From Alcanivorax hongdengensis A-11-3 (lineage in GTDB: Bacteria; Pseudomonadota; Gammaproteobacteria; Pseudomonadales; Alcanivoracaceae): a DNA stretch of 64,000 bases. Positions 17,989 through 26,993 of this stretch are shown piece by piece; position 1 is the first letter of the stretch, and each line of letters opens with the position of its first letter. Location of the stretch: contig NZ_AMRJ01000015.1 in the NCBI RefSeq assembly GCF_000300995.1, forward strand, positions 18,912 through 82,911. The letters run 5' to 3'. The translations under genes and the position numbers were made by a program. The notes beneath the pieces were generated by a model. That model had not been told where the DNA came from and made no database searches. It was given only the letters and a program-made list of their open reading frames with translations.

Positions 17989-19893
17989 ATGGAACTGAGT
18001 GTCCCCTTCCAGCTGGCCATCATCGTGGTGGTCGCTTTCGTCTGTCAGTGGGCCTCCTGGCGCATCAAGCTTCCGGCCATTCTTCCGCTGCTGCTTACCG
18101 GGCTGGCCCTGGGGCCGCTGTTTGGCGTTCTGGACCCCAAAACCCTTTTCGGTGATCTGCTATTGCCCGGTGTTTCCCTGGCGGTTGCCATTATTCTCTT
18201 TGAAGGGGCCATGACGCTGCACTTCGACGAGATCCGCGGGCTGGAAAAAACCGTGCGACGGCTGGTGTCCTGGGGCGCACTGATAACCTGGGTGGTGGTG
18301 ACCGTTTCCGCCTGGTGGTTGTTGAAAATTCCTTTCGGGCTGGCATTACTGTTTGGTGCCCTGGTGGTGGTCACCGGCCCCACCGTGATCGTGCCACTTT
18401 TGCGCAGTGTCAGGCCGGTGAGCAGCGTGGCACGACTGCTACGCTGGGAAGGCATCGTGATCGACCCGCTGGGTGCCATCCTGGCGGTACTGGCCTATGA
18501 ATTCGTGGTGGTCAGTGGCCGTGATGATGCCCTGCTCCATTCGTTGTGGATGTTTTTCCGTACCATCGGCGTCGGCACCCTGATCGGTACCGGCGTCGCC
18601 TTTGCCCTGGCGGAACTGTTGCGCCGCCACCTGGTACCGGAATACCTGCGCAGCTTTCTGGTGCTGTCGGTGGTGATCGGTGAATTCGTGCTGGCCAATG
18701 GCCTGGGGGAAGAATCCGGGCTGGTGGCGGTGACGGCCACCGGCATCGTGCTGGCCAACCGCAAGGGGGTGCGCACTGACGATATTCTGCACTTCAAGGA
18801 AAACCTGTCGGTGATGCTGATCTCCGGGCTGTTCATTGTACTGGCGGCCCGGCTGCAGATGGACCAGCTCAGCAAGATCGGCATGATCGCACTGGCAGTG
18901 CTGGCCATCATCCAGTTTGTGGCGCGGCCCCTGTCGGTGTGGATTTCAACGATCGGCTCGTCCCTGAACTGGCGTGAAAAGGCCCTGCTTTCCTGGATTG
19001 CACCACGGGGTATCGTGGCCGCAGCCATTTCCGCCCTGTTTGCCGAACGGCTACACCAGAATGGCGTGGAAGGCGCGGAAATGCTGGTGCCCCTCACCTT
19101 CATGGTGATTATCGGCACGGTGGCCCTGCAGAGCCTGACAGCCCGGCCACTGGCACGTCTGCTGAAAGTGGCGGAACCGGCACCCCGGGGCTTTTTGATC
19201 GTGGGCGCCAATCCGGTGGCCCGGGCCATTGGCCAGGCGCTGCAGAAGAGCGATTGCCCGGTGATGGTTACCGACTCCAGCTGGGAGTCGATCAGGGCGG
19301 CGCGCATGGAAGGTCTGGGCACTTTCTATGGCAACCCGGTCTCCCAGTATGCCGACCAGTATCTGGACCTGGTGGGCTACGGCAAGTTGCTGGGGCTGAG
19401 CCCCCGTCGCGAACTCAACACCATGGCCACCATGCGCTATCGGCTGGAATTCGGCGAGCAGAACATTTTCAGCCTGGCAGCACAGAAACCGGAAAAGGAA
19501 GGCAAGCACGAGGTGGCTCCGGAGCACCGGGGCGCCACCCTCTTTGCCGGTGACATGACCTATGCTCGCCTGGCCAGCCTGCTGAGCCAGGGCGCGGAAA
19601 TCCGCAAGACTCGCCTCACCGAAGAGTTTGATTTCCAGGCCTATCGGGAAACCCCGGGGCGCCAGGTGTGGCCGTTGTTTGCCCTCGACAGTCGCGAACG
19701 CGTACAGGTATTTACCGCCGAGGATCAGCCCGAGCCCAGGGCCGGCTGGCACGTGATCGGGCTGATCAAGGAAGAAAAAGCCAAGGAAGAGGCCCGGGTG
19801 GAAGCCCGCGCTGAGGCGGCGGCGGAAAAAGTCGCCGCAGAAAAGAATGGCGAAGGCAAAAGCAAGAAGGCCGACAAGGGTGACAACAAGTAA
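17989..19893 (+). CDS. Cation/proton antiporter with TrkA-N domain
   Basis: CPA-type Na+(K+)/H+ antiporter of the inner membrane. The 634-residue product has about 12 hydrophobic helices over residues 8-395. Motifs include VVTGPTVIVPLLRSVRP and SWIAPRGIVAAAISALF, as in NhaP-type antiporters. A Rossmann-like TrkA-N region follows at about 400-470 (FLIVGANPVARAIGQAL). The tail from about 590 is made almost wholly of Lys, Glu and Ala and is probably an extended helix. AAGGA lies 6 nt before the ATG. The ion specificity is not evident. Confidence 0.88.
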   Translation: MELSVPFQLAIIVVVAFVCQWASWRIKLPAILPLLLTGLALGPLFGVLDPKTLFGDLLLPGVSLAVAIILFEGAMTLHFDEIRGLEKTVRRLVSWGALITWVVVTVSAWWLLKIPFGLALLFGALVVVTGPTVIVPLLRSVRPVSSVARLLRWEGIVIDPLGAILAVLAYEFVVVSGRDDALLHSLWMFFRTIGVGTLIGTGVAFALAELLRRHLVPEYLRSFLVLSVVIGEFVLANGLGEESGLVAVTATGIVLANRKGVRTDDILHFKENLSVMLISGLFIVLAARLQMDQLSKIGMIALAVLAIIQFVARPLSVWISTIGSSLNWREKALLSWIAPRGIVAAAISALFAERLHQNGVEGAEMLVPLTFMVIIGTVALQSLTARPLARLLKVAEPAPRGFLIVGANPVARAIGQALQKSDCPVMVTDSSWESIRAARMEGLGTFYGNPVSQYADQYLDLVGYGKLLGLSPRRELNTMATMRYRLEFGEQNIFSLAAQKPEKEGKHEVAPEHRGATLFAGDMTYARLASLLSQGAEIRKTRLTEEFDFQAYRETPGRQVWPLFALDSRERVQVFTAEDQPEPRAGWHVIGLIKEEKAKEEARVEARAEAAAEKVAAEKNGEGKSKKADKGDNK

Positions 19894-19905
19894 GCCTCGG
19901 TAGCC

Positions 19906-20310
19906 CTACTCCACAAAGGAATCAATCAGCCCGCAGACCCTGCCGTCGTCCAGGCGGCAGTCCGGGCTTTTTTGCCAGTCTGCCATGGCCTGGCGCATGC
20001 GGCCGCTGAGCTGCTGCAACTCGGCGATACGCGCCTCCACGTCCTGCAGGCGAGCCTCGATCAATTCCCGCACGTCCCCGCAGGGCGTTTTGCCGGTTTG
20101 CGACTCCTCCACCAGGGCCTGAATATCCGCCAGGGTAAATCCCAGCGAGCGGGCCTTGAGTGCAAAGCGCAGCCTTTGCAGGTTCATCTGGTCATACTGG
20201 CGGTAACCGTTTTGCGGGTTGCGCACCGGCGTCAGCAGGCCGATATCGGTGTAATGGCGCACGGTTTCAGCGGTAGTGCCAGCCTTGCGCGCCAGGTCAG
20301 ATACACGCAT
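19906..20310 (-). CDS. MerR-family regulator with CadR/PbrR-type cysteines
   Basis: DNA-binding regulator. The 134-residue product has the MerR winged helix at residues 1-70 (ETVRHYTDIGLLTPVRNPQNGYRQY), a dimerisation helix at about 80-110, and three C-terminal cysteines at 77, 118 and 126. Cys at 77 plus two in the C-terminal loop is the pattern of Cd/Pb/Zn sensors of the CadR/PbrR/ZntR group. No metal exporter is adjacent. Instead it is the last gene of a lipid-like operon, its ATG lying 2 nt after the upstream stop. The ligand may therefore differ; metal sensing is an inference from the cysteines. Confidence 0.85.
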   Translation of the reverse strand: MRVSDLARKAGTTAETVRHYTDIGLLTPVRNPQNGYRQYDQMNLQRLRFALKARSLGFTLADIQALVEESQTGKTPCGDVRELIEARLQDVEARIAELQQLSGRMRQAMADWQKSPDCRLDDGRVCGLIDSFVE

Positions 20311-20311
20311 G

Positions 20312-21271
20312 TCAGTGCTCCTTGAGCCATTGGGCCAGCGCCGGCGATGGCGTCTGACCGGTCTGCTGATAATAATCACCAATACGTTCGGCCAGGTCGA
20401 GCCCGGGAAACTGCCGGGCCAGCGCGTCAATGAGCTGATGCTGACGCGACCAGGACAGATCGGCGGCCAGGCTGCAGCGCAGGGTCACATCCGCCAGTTG
20501 GGCCTGCTCGCGATGGTCCTGCCAGCGCGACACCAGCCAGGGCGCCAGCCAGTCACACTGTCGGTACCGAAGGCCCGCCTCCCCGGCGATGATCGGCAGA
20601 TAGGCATCGTCCCCCAGGGCTTTTACCAGCCGATCATAGGCTTGCATGAAGCGGCTCGAATCAGCGCCCTTCAAGGCCCGCTCCAGCTGCCATAACGCCG
20701 GCTCCGGCCCGGCCTGGGCAGACAGGGCCCGGGGTTCACAGGGCTGGCCGCTGCATTGCATCAGCCATAACGCCTGGGCCGCGGGCCTTTCTGCCACCAG
20801 CGCCGATAGCTCGGCACTGTCCGGCTGCTCCTGCAACAGCTGCAGATAGCGCTGCCCGGCACGGCTTTGCAACCAGGGCGCCATCTCCGCCAGCTGGTGG
20901 AGGTGAACGCCGGCGGCATAGTCGTACCAGTCGCTCAGGGTGTAGTGAACGGCATCGCTGGTGCGCCCTTCCAGGCGCAGAAAATTGACGGTGCCGTTGT
21001 CAAAATGCACCCGCATGCGCACGGCAAACCGGGGGCCTTGCTGATTGAAGCCCGTGATGGCAAAACGGGCCAGCGGCTGCTCGGCCAGCCAGTCATGCAA
21101 TAGCGACGCAGGCACGTTAACGGCACGCTGATGAGTCAATACACCAGCCAGTCCCTGTTCGGCCAGGTCCTGACGCAGTATCGGCAAGATCGAGGGCTCG
21201 GCCCGCACAGACACGGCCAGTAACAGAACCGTGCTGGTGATCAGTGCCAGCCAGAGGAAAGATCGCTTCAT
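20312..21271 (-). CDS. Secreted protein of unknown function
   Basis: Not recognised. The 319-residue product has a clear signal peptide (MKRSFLWLALITSTVLLLAV..., cleavage near VRA-EPS). The rest is mostly helical and lacks transmembrane segments. There are four Cys residues, two in CSGQPCEP and the others in RQCDWL and LRCSL, suggesting periplasmic disulphides. The N-terminal part (about 50-120) is mixed alpha/beta with FDNGTVNFLRLEG. An in-frame GTG at 21274 precedes the ATG chosen. It is packed between the FGGY kinase and the MerR gene and is thus part of that operon. Confidence 0.7.
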   Translation of the reverse strand: MKRSFLWLALITSTVLLLAVSVRAEPSILPILRQDLAEQGLAGVLTHQRAVNVPASLLHDWLAEQPLARFAITGFNQQGPRFAVRMRVHFDNGTVNFLRLEGRTSDAVHYTLSDWYDYAAGVHLHQLAEMAPWLQSRAGQRYLQLLQEQPDSAELSALVAERPAAQALWLMQCSGQPCEPRALSAQAGPEPALWQLERALKGADSSRFMQAYDRLVKALGDDAYLPIIAGEAGLRYRQCDWLAPWLVSRWQDHREQAQLADVTLRCSLAADLSWSRQHQLIDALARQFPGLDLAERIGDYYQQTGQTPSPALAQWLKEH

Positions 21272-21273
21272 CA

Positions 21274-22833
21274 CTAACGGGCCGGGTAGCCAGTAATGCG
21301 CCGGATATTGCGATACAGGGGGGCCAGACGCGGGTAAAGCCGGCTGTAGACCTGACGGAACAGCGCATCATAAAGCGCCATCGACTCCGCCTGGGGCTCG
21401 AAGCGGCAGCCACCACGCGTCATGGCCGCCACAGCTGTCGGGTAATCCGGGTGCAGACCCATGGCCACTGCGGCATTGATGGCGGCACCCAGCCCCGAGG
21501 TTTCGCTGGTATGCGGGCGCACCGCCGGCAGTCCGAAAATATTGGCAGTGATCTGCATGATCACATCGCTCTGGGAGCCGCCGCCGGAGACGCGCAGTTC
21601 TCTGACCGGCACACGATTGCGCTTTTCCAGACGTTCCTTGCCCTCACGCAGGGCGTAGGCAATGCCCTCGATGATGGCCCGGTACAAATGGGCGCGGGTA
21701 TGCACATCGCCAAACCCGATAATGGCGCCCTTCGCTTCCGGCCCGGGAATGCGCACGCCCGGGTTCCAGAAAGGTTGCAGCGTCAGCCCCATGGCACCGG
21801 GCGGTGACTGCTCCAGCAGTTCCTCGAACAGGGTTTCCGGCGCCACACCGAGATGCGCGGCCCGCTGGACTTCCTGTTGACCAAACTCGCGCTTGAACCA
21901 GTTCACCATCCAGTAGCCGCGCTGGACGATGATTTCGGAGTTGTAACGCCCGGGCACGGCGGCGTTGTAGGCCGGCACGAAACGGATCGGCTCCACATAA
22001 CGGGCGTTGCAGGTGTTGAAGGTGGCGGTGGTCCCGTAGCTGAGATTGCCGATATCCGGGGTGAAGGCACCGGAGCCGAGCACCTCGCAGGCCTTGTCGG
22101 CACCGCAGGCAATCAACGGCAGGCCGGCGGGAATGCCGGTGGCTTCACTGGCTGCCTGGCTAATGCTGCCCAGTCGCTCACCGGGTGCCACCAGTTCCGG
22201 CAACTGCTCGCGGCGAACCCGCAGGGCCTTCCATTTCAGGTCCTGGGCCGGCGCCCAGCGGTGGCCCTTGAAGTCATAGGGCAGATAACCCACCTGGGAG
22301 GCGGTGCAGTCCCGAAGCTCACCGCACAGGCGATAGGTCAGGTAACCGGACAAGAGCAAGAAGTGCGCCGTCCGTGACCAGATATCCGGCTCTTGCCGGG
22401 CCAGCCAGTTGCATTCCGCCTTGGACTGGAACTGGCGCAAGGTCTCGCCCTGCCCCAGCAAGGTCACCGGGGCGCTCAACCACAACGGCAGCGTCGGGTA
22501 ATCATCGGTGCGTCGCTGGTCCAGCCAGATTACCGCCGGGCGCAACGGCTGCATGTGACGGTCGAGACAGACCACGGAGGCGCGCTGGGTTGTCAGTGCC
22601 GCGGCTACCACTCGCTCGCGCAGCTCGGGGACCTGCTGCCACAGGCCCTGGCAGGCGGCGGCCAGGTTGTCCCAGAAATAGCCGGCGGACTGCTCGGCCT
22701 GGCCCGGGTGGCCGGGGAAATAGGGTTCGATATGTTGCTGATAGCGGGCTACCAGTTCGCCCCGGGCGTTGAACAGCATGGCCCGGGCGCTCTGCGTTCC
22801 CTGATCCAGCGCCAGCAGTAATGGCTCGCCCAT
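21274..22833 (-). CDS. FGGY-family carbohydrate/polyol kinase
   Basis: ATP-dependent kinase of the glycerol/xylulose kinase family. The 519-residue product shows the N-terminal phosphate-binding motif LALDQGTQSARAMLFN and the catalytic-region AVIWLDQRRTDD. The FGGY C-terminal segments GIAYALREGKERLEKR and ELRVSGGGSQSDVIMQI follow. The start overlaps the glpD-like stop as TGATG. Neighbours (glycerol-3-phosphate dehydrogenase, alkyl-DHAP synthase homologue) suggest a glycerol-like or alkylglycerol substrate, but this is inference. Classical GlpK proteins differ in several positions, so no gene symbol is given. Confidence 0.85.
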   Translation of the reverse strand: MGEPLLLALDQGTQSARAMLFNARGELVARYQQHIEPYFPGHPGQAEQSAGYFWDNLAAACQGLWQQVPELRERVVAAALTTQRASVVCLDRHMQPLRPAVIWLDQRRTDDYPTLPLWLSAPVTLLGQGETLRQFQSKAECNWLARQEPDIWSRTAHFLLLSGYLTYRLCGELRDCTASQVGYLPYDFKGHRWAPAQDLKWKALRVRREQLPELVAPGERLGSISQAASEATGIPAGLPLIACGADKACEVLGSGAFTPDIGNLSYGTTATFNTCNARYVEPIRFVPAYNAAVPGRYNSEIIVQRGYWMVNWFKREFGQQEVQRAAHLGVAPETLFEELLEQSPPGAMGLTLQPFWNPGVRIPGPEAKGAIIGFGDVHTRAHLYRAIIEGIAYALREGKERLEKRNRVPVRELRVSGGGSQSDVIMQITANIFGLPAVRPHTSETSGLGAAINAAVAMGLHPDYPTAVAAMTRGGCRFEPQAESMALYDALFRQVYSRLYPRLAPLYRNIRRITGYPAR

Positions 22834-24332
22834 CAGGCGGCCTGCTCGCGATTGTCGTCGGCAGCGGGCACACCATAATAACGCTGGTGGATGTCCAGAT
22901 AACGGCTCAATTCCTGTTCCCAGCGGCGGTCGTCCCAGCCCAGCTGCTGACAGAGGGCCGGTTTCAAACGTTCAAGCACGTCCATGCCCGCCCGTGGATG
23001 AATCAGACCCAGGCGAGTACGGCGCAGCATCAGGTCATCCAGATGCACCACGGACTCGCGGGACACAATCCAGTCAATGAAGGCCGGATCGGCCTGGTCG
23101 GCATGCAGGAAGGCTTCCACCGCCGCAGGCGCCTGCAGGGGCGTAAAGCCCGGCTGATCGCTTTTCTGGCTACGGCGATGTTCCCGGTCATTGATCAGCC
23201 CGGCGGCCAGTAGCGCATCCAGGGCGATCAGACGAAAGGTGGTGAGCTTACCGCCGCTAACCGTCACCACACCATTGTCACCCCAGACGGCATGGTCGCG
23301 GCGCTCCTTGGACGGGTCCACGCCCTTGCCCGAGGCAATCACCGGGCGCACGCCGGCGATGGTGCTGTAGATGTCATCGCGACGGATGTGGGCCTGTGGA
23401 AACTGGCTATTGATCAGCGTGAGCAGGTAGTCGACTTCCCCGGCGGACGCGGCAGCTTCGATATCCATGTCCTGGGGATGATCCAGGTCGGTGGTGCCGA
23501 CACAGGTGACCCCCTCCCAGGGGAACACGAACACCGGGCGGCCATCCTGCGGATGCATGACGGTCAGGCAATCGCTCACTGGCAGGCGCTCCGGGTTGAT
23601 GAACAGGTGGCTGCCGCGCAGGGGGCGAACCCGTTTGTCACTGCCGGACAGACGATCCGCCCAGGCGCCGGTGGCATTGATCACCGTGCGTGCCGCAAGC
23701 TGCCGGCTTTCACCACTGACCCGGTCCCGTACGCTGACGCTGAACTGGCCGTGCTCACCGCTGACCGCGTCTACCCGGGCATAATTGATGGCCTGGCCAC
23801 CATGGCGGGCGGCCTCCAGCAGTGTGCGCATGACCAGGCGACAGTCATCGGTAAGAGCATCGGTGTAGCTCATGGCGCCGGTAATTCCTTCACGGCGCAG
23901 CCCTGGCACCCGCTCGAACAGCCGTTGGCGGTTGAGGTAGCGATGATCTCGAATACCGGCAAGAAAGTCGTATAACCACAGCACGGCCTTCATGGGCCAG
24001 CGCCCGGGGAATTGGCCCTTGTGCAGAGGAAAAAGGTAAGTGGCACGTTCCACCAGTCCGGGCAATTCCTGCAGCAGTCGTTCGCGCTCCAGCAGGGAAT
24101 GGCGGGTCAGACGCACATCCCCCTGGGCGATATAACGCAGGCCACCGTGGACCATCTTGGATGAACGGCTGGAGGTACCCCAGGCAAAGTCGGTCTGTTC
24201 CAGCAGCAGGGCCCGCTGGCCGCGGCGGGCGGCTTCCAGCAGGACGCCGGCACCGGTGATGCCGCCGCCAATGACGATCAGATCCCACGGTTGATCGCTA
24301 TCGGCAAGAACTTGGCGTTGTCCCAGTTGCAT
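22833..24332 (-). CDS. FAD-dependent glycerol-3-phosphate dehydrogenase
   Basis: Membrane-associated flavoenzyme that oxidises glycerol 3-phosphate to dihydroxyacetone phosphate and passes electrons to quinone (GlpD/GlpA family). The 499-residue product has the FAD motif VIGGGITGAG near residue 20. The GlpD signature TSSRSSKMVHGGLRYIAQGD, the YTDALTDDCRLV motif, GVTCVGTTDLDH and SGGKLTTFRLIA also fit. The ATG at 24332 follows AAGGAGG by 4-5 nt; the longer frame to 24404 overlaps the upstream gene. Its place beside an alkyl-DHAP synthase suggests it serves that pathway rather than general glycerol use. Confidence 0.9.
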   Translation of the reverse strand: MQLGQRQVLADSDQPWDLIVIGGGITGAGVLLEAARRGQRALLLEQTDFAWGTSSRSSKMVHGGLRYIAQGDVRLTRHSLLERERLLQELPGLVERATYLFPLHKGQFPGRWPMKAVLWLYDFLAGIRDHRYLNRQRLFERVPGLRREGITGAMSYTDALTDDCRLVMRTLLEAARHGGQAINYARVDAVSGEHGQFSVSVRDRVSGESRQLAARTVINATGAWADRLSGSDKRVRPLRGSHLFINPERLPVSDCLTVMHPQDGRPVFVFPWEGVTCVGTTDLDHPQDMDIEAAASAGEVDYLLTLINSQFPQAHIRRDDIYSTIAGVRPVIASGKGVDPSKERRDHAVWGDNGVVTVSGGKLTTFRLIALDALLAAGLINDREHRRSQKSDQPGFTPLQAPAAVEAFLHADQADPAFIDWIVSRESVVHLDDLMLRRTRLGLIHPRAGMDVLERLKPALCQQLGWDDRRWEQELSRYLDIHQRYYGVPAADDNREQAA

Positions 24333-24342
24333 GCTGCCTCCT

Positions 24343-25950
24343 TCACTCGCCACGGTTGCTGTCGTCGAGCAGGCACCCCGGATTGAGGTGATGCTCGGGA
24401 TCAAAGTGATTCATCAGGGCCTGCAAGGCGGCCATGCCCTGCTCGCCCTTTTCCTTGACCAGCCAGGGGGCGTGGTCACGCCCGACACCATGCTGGTGGC
24501 TGATGGTGCCTCCCTGGCGGGCAATCACGTCACTGGCGGCGGTCTTCATGGCCTGCCAGCGCTGGTGAGTCTGTTGATAATCCGGCGAACAGCGGAACAC
24601 ATAGGTGGTATAGATACTGGAACCCTGGGGGTACAGGTGTGACAGGTGGGTAAAGACATGCACCGCCTCGCCGTCACCGGCGTGGTCACGAATGGCCTGC
24701 TCCATCTTGTTCATGGTTTCGGTGACCCGACTCCAGTCCACACAGGTTTCCAGGGTATCCACGGCATAGCCGTGCTCCCACAGCCCATGGCGCAGATAGG
24801 GCGAGCGGAAACGGGCTTCTTCCCATTTCTTGCCCAGCAGCGTCCCGGTCATCACGCCACCGGCCTGACGAATACGGCGGCGAGCTTCGGCCAGGGTCTG
24901 GGCGGACTGACGCGCCGGACCGGTGACTCCGAAGGTGATCATGCATTTGTTATCACCACAGCCACGCAGGCGTAGATAGCGGTGCAACAGACCGACCAGA
25001 CGTTCATGGCCGGCCAGCATCAGGTGGGTACGGGTTTCTTCCGCATTGGACAAACGCAGCATGGACAGCGGCAGTTTGGACTGGGTCATCTCACGCACCA
25101 GGGCCACTGCGGTATCCCAGTCCGGCGCGAACGCCACCTGGAAGGTTTCGGTTTCCGGCAATGGTGTGACTCGCACCTTGACCTCGGTGATCACCCCCAA
25201 ACGCCCTTCCGAGCCCAGCACCATCTCGCGCAGGTCCGGGCCGGCGGAGGATGCCGGGATAGTGGGAATCTCCAGGGTGCCGCGCGGGGTTTCCACTCGC
25301 CCGCCGGCAAACATCTGCTCAATGCGGCCATAACGCATGGATTGCTGGCCACTGGAGCGACTGGCGACCCAGCCACCGACGGTGGAAAGCTCCCAGGATT
25401 GCGGAAAATGGCCCAGCAGATAGCCTTTTTCCCGCAGCTGGGCTTCCAGTTGCGGGCCCGGCGTGCCGGCGCCAAAGGTGGCGATCTGGCTTTGCGTGTC
25501 CAGATCCAGCAGTTGATTCATGGCAGCCAGACTGAGAGTCAGTACTGGCCGTTCCTGCGCCGGCGGGTTGATATGCCCGACCACCGAGGTGCCGCCGCCA
25601 TAGGGAATCACGGCAATATCATTGGCCCGGGCCCAGTCCAGCAATTCACGGACTTGGTCACTGCTTTGCGGCAGCGCCACCCCATCGGGGAACACCTGGA
25701 AATCGCCGGAGCGCATGGCCAGCCAGTCCGGCAGGCTTTGCCCCCGGGCATGGCGGACCCGCAGTTCCGCATCGGTGCTGACCAGTGGATGGTCGGGCAG
25801 GCGGCTGGCCGGCACCTGTTGCAGCACGGCTTGCAGGTCCGCATCACTGAGCGGAATGCCATTGCCCAGGCGCGCCTGAATGAAGCGCAGCCCCGAAGGC
25901 TTCAACGGATAGTGATTTGCACTGTCACCCCAACCATTCCAGCGTCGCAT
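24343..25950 (-). CDS. Alkyldihydroxyacetonephosphate synthase-like FAD oxidase
   Basis: Homologue of alkyl-DHAP synthase, the flavoenzyme that swaps the acyl group of acyl-DHAP for a fatty alcohol to make the ether bond. The 535-residue product begins RRWNGWGD, a hallmark of this family. It has the PCMH FAD site VIPYGGGTSVVGH, then GGWVASRSSGQQSMRYG and LGSEGRLGVITEV, and the C-terminal SHQHGVGRDHAPWL, which parallels the catalytic His motif of eukaryotic AGPS. AAAGGAG lies 6 nt before the ATG. It is the first gene of the operon running to the MerR gene. Ether-bond synthesis is inferred; related D-lactate dehydrogenase-type oxidases are the main alternative. Confidence 0.82.
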   Translation of the reverse strand: MRRWNGWGDSANHYPLKPSGLRFIQARLGNGIPLSDADLQAVLQQVPASRLPDHPLVSTDAELRVRHARGQSLPDWLAMRSGDFQVFPDGVALPQSSDQVRELLDWARANDIAVIPYGGGTSVVGHINPPAQERPVLTLSLAAMNQLLDLDTQSQIATFGAGTPGPQLEAQLREKGYLLGHFPQSWELSTVGGWVASRSSGQQSMRYGRIEQMFAGGRVETPRGTLEIPTIPASSAGPDLREMVLGSEGRLGVITEVKVRVTPLPETETFQVAFAPDWDTAVALVREMTQSKLPLSMLRLSNAEETRTHLMLAGHERLVGLLHRYLRLRGCGDNKCMITFGVTGPARQSAQTLAEARRRIRQAGGVMTGTLLGKKWEEARFRSPYLRHGLWEHGYAVDTLETCVDWSRVTETMNKMEQAIRDHAGDGEAVHVFTHLSHLYPQGSSIYTTYVFRCSPDYQQTHQRWQAMKTAASDVIARQGGTISHQHGVGRDHAPWLVKEKGEQGMAALQALMNHFDPEHHLNPGCLLDDSNRGE

Positions 25951-26082
25951 GCCTTCTCCTTTATTCGGCCAGATCCCGCCCTATGTTGTTGGGCATGGTA
26001 CCCCCCGCAAGCCGGCCTTTCACTGGCTCTGCGGGACAGCATATGGACAATTTGTGACAGCTTTACGCTGGCCGACCGGAGT

Positions 26083-26931
26083 CTAATTCTGATCCAGCAA
26101 CCAGCGCCGCCAGCCTTTTTGCCGCGCCTGTTGTCGGCGCTCTTCCAGACTGGCCAGCATGCCGTTGATGGAATCGGCCACCTGCTCGCGAATCTGCCAG
26201 CAAACCGCCTTTTCATCCTGCCGGCCCTGTACCGGCCCGGTGGCAATGGGCTTGCCGATTTCAAACCAGAACGGCTCCGGCCGGGGAATCAGGGTCGGCC
26301 CCACGCCCCGGGCCAATGGCATGAACAGATCACCGTCACGCAACAGTTTGTTGAGCCCCGGGCGTTTGAGTAACCGTTTGCCCAGACGTGACTGACGGAA
26401 GTCATTGCCGTCATAGAGAATGCGGAAGCTTCGATCACAGCCCGCCGAGGCAAAGGGAATGATGTCGTAGCCATGCTCGATGGCCAGTCGGGCAAACCCG
26501 GTGCGCTGTTTCCACACCAGTTGGTGGACCTCGTCACGGCGCATGGCAACCTCCCGCGCGCCGCCCGGGAACACCAGCACATGCTGGCCATCGTGCATCA
26601 GCGCGCGGCAGTTTTCCGGCGTACCCTCCACCGCGCCCCAGCGCAGCAATGTGCGCCCCCAAACGGGAATATCGAAATGAAAATGATCCCCCAGCGCCCG
26701 CGGGTAGACGCCGGTACGGCGATACAACTCGAGCATGAAAAGCGGCGAATCAATCAGGCCGTAAAGGCCATGATTGCCCACGAACAAGGCCGGTCGTTGC
26801 GGGTCCACGTTGTCGGCGCCAAACAGTCTGGGGGAAAAATAGGCGCTGGAGAGGGTCATCAACCGTTGCAGGGTCTTGACCGGCGGCGGGGTGAATCCGG
26901 TGATAGCCGGTGTCGGAGTATCCTTCGACAT
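26083..26931 (-). CDS. DGAT2/MGAT-like acyltransferase
   Basis: Predicted membrane-associated O-acyltransferase of the LPLAT superfamily, MGAT/DGAT2-like branch. The 282-residue product has the catalytic block GNHGLYGLID (His54), where the acidic residue is displaced from the usual HX4D spacing, as in this branch. LVFPGGAREVAMRR follows, and a basic C terminus. It lies 132 nt upstream of the alkyl-DHAP synthase homologue on the same strand and may be cotranscribed. An acyl acceptor related to glycerol or DHAP would suit that context, but substrates are not visible in the sequence. No strong transmembrane anchor is seen. Confidence 0.8.
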   Translation of the reverse strand: MSKDTPTPAITGFTPPPVKTLQRLMTLSSAYFSPRLFGADNVDPQRPALFVGNHGLYGLIDSPLFMLELYRRTGVYPRALGDHFHFDIPVWGRTLLRWGAVEGTPENCRALMHDGQHVLVFPGGAREVAMRRDEVHQLVWKQRTGFARLAIEHGYDIIPFASAGCDRSFRILYDGNDFRQSRLGKRLLKRPGLNKLLRDGDLFMPLARGVGPTLIPRPEPFWFEIGKPIATGPVQGRQDEKAVCWQIREQVADSINGMLASLEERRQQARQKGWRRWLLDQN

Positions 26932-26964
26932 GCAAATCCTGTAATGCGAATGTGAAACCGCTAC

Positions 26965-26993
26965 TTTACCAGTTTTTACAGCAACGCTATGGT
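26965..26993 (+). promoter_or_regulatory. Candidate sigma-70 promoter for the OmpA-type lipoprotein gene
   Basis: TTTACC (26965-26970), a 17-bp spacer and TATGGT (26988-26993). It would give a leader of about 140 nt before the ATG at 27143. The match is moderate and rests on pattern only. Confidence 0.35.

Noticed and set aside
26000..26060. CCCCGCAAGCC...GGCTCTGCGGG as a terminator for the acyltransferase or a riboswitch
   Set aside because: A stem can be drawn, but it lies upstream of the alkyl-DHAP synthase homologue, has no T-run and no known riboswitch core.
24982..26373. A 463-residue plus-strand open frame opposite the alkyl-DHAP synthase homologue
   Set aside because: Antisense shadow. 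It crosses an intergenic region and part of another gene without any domain.
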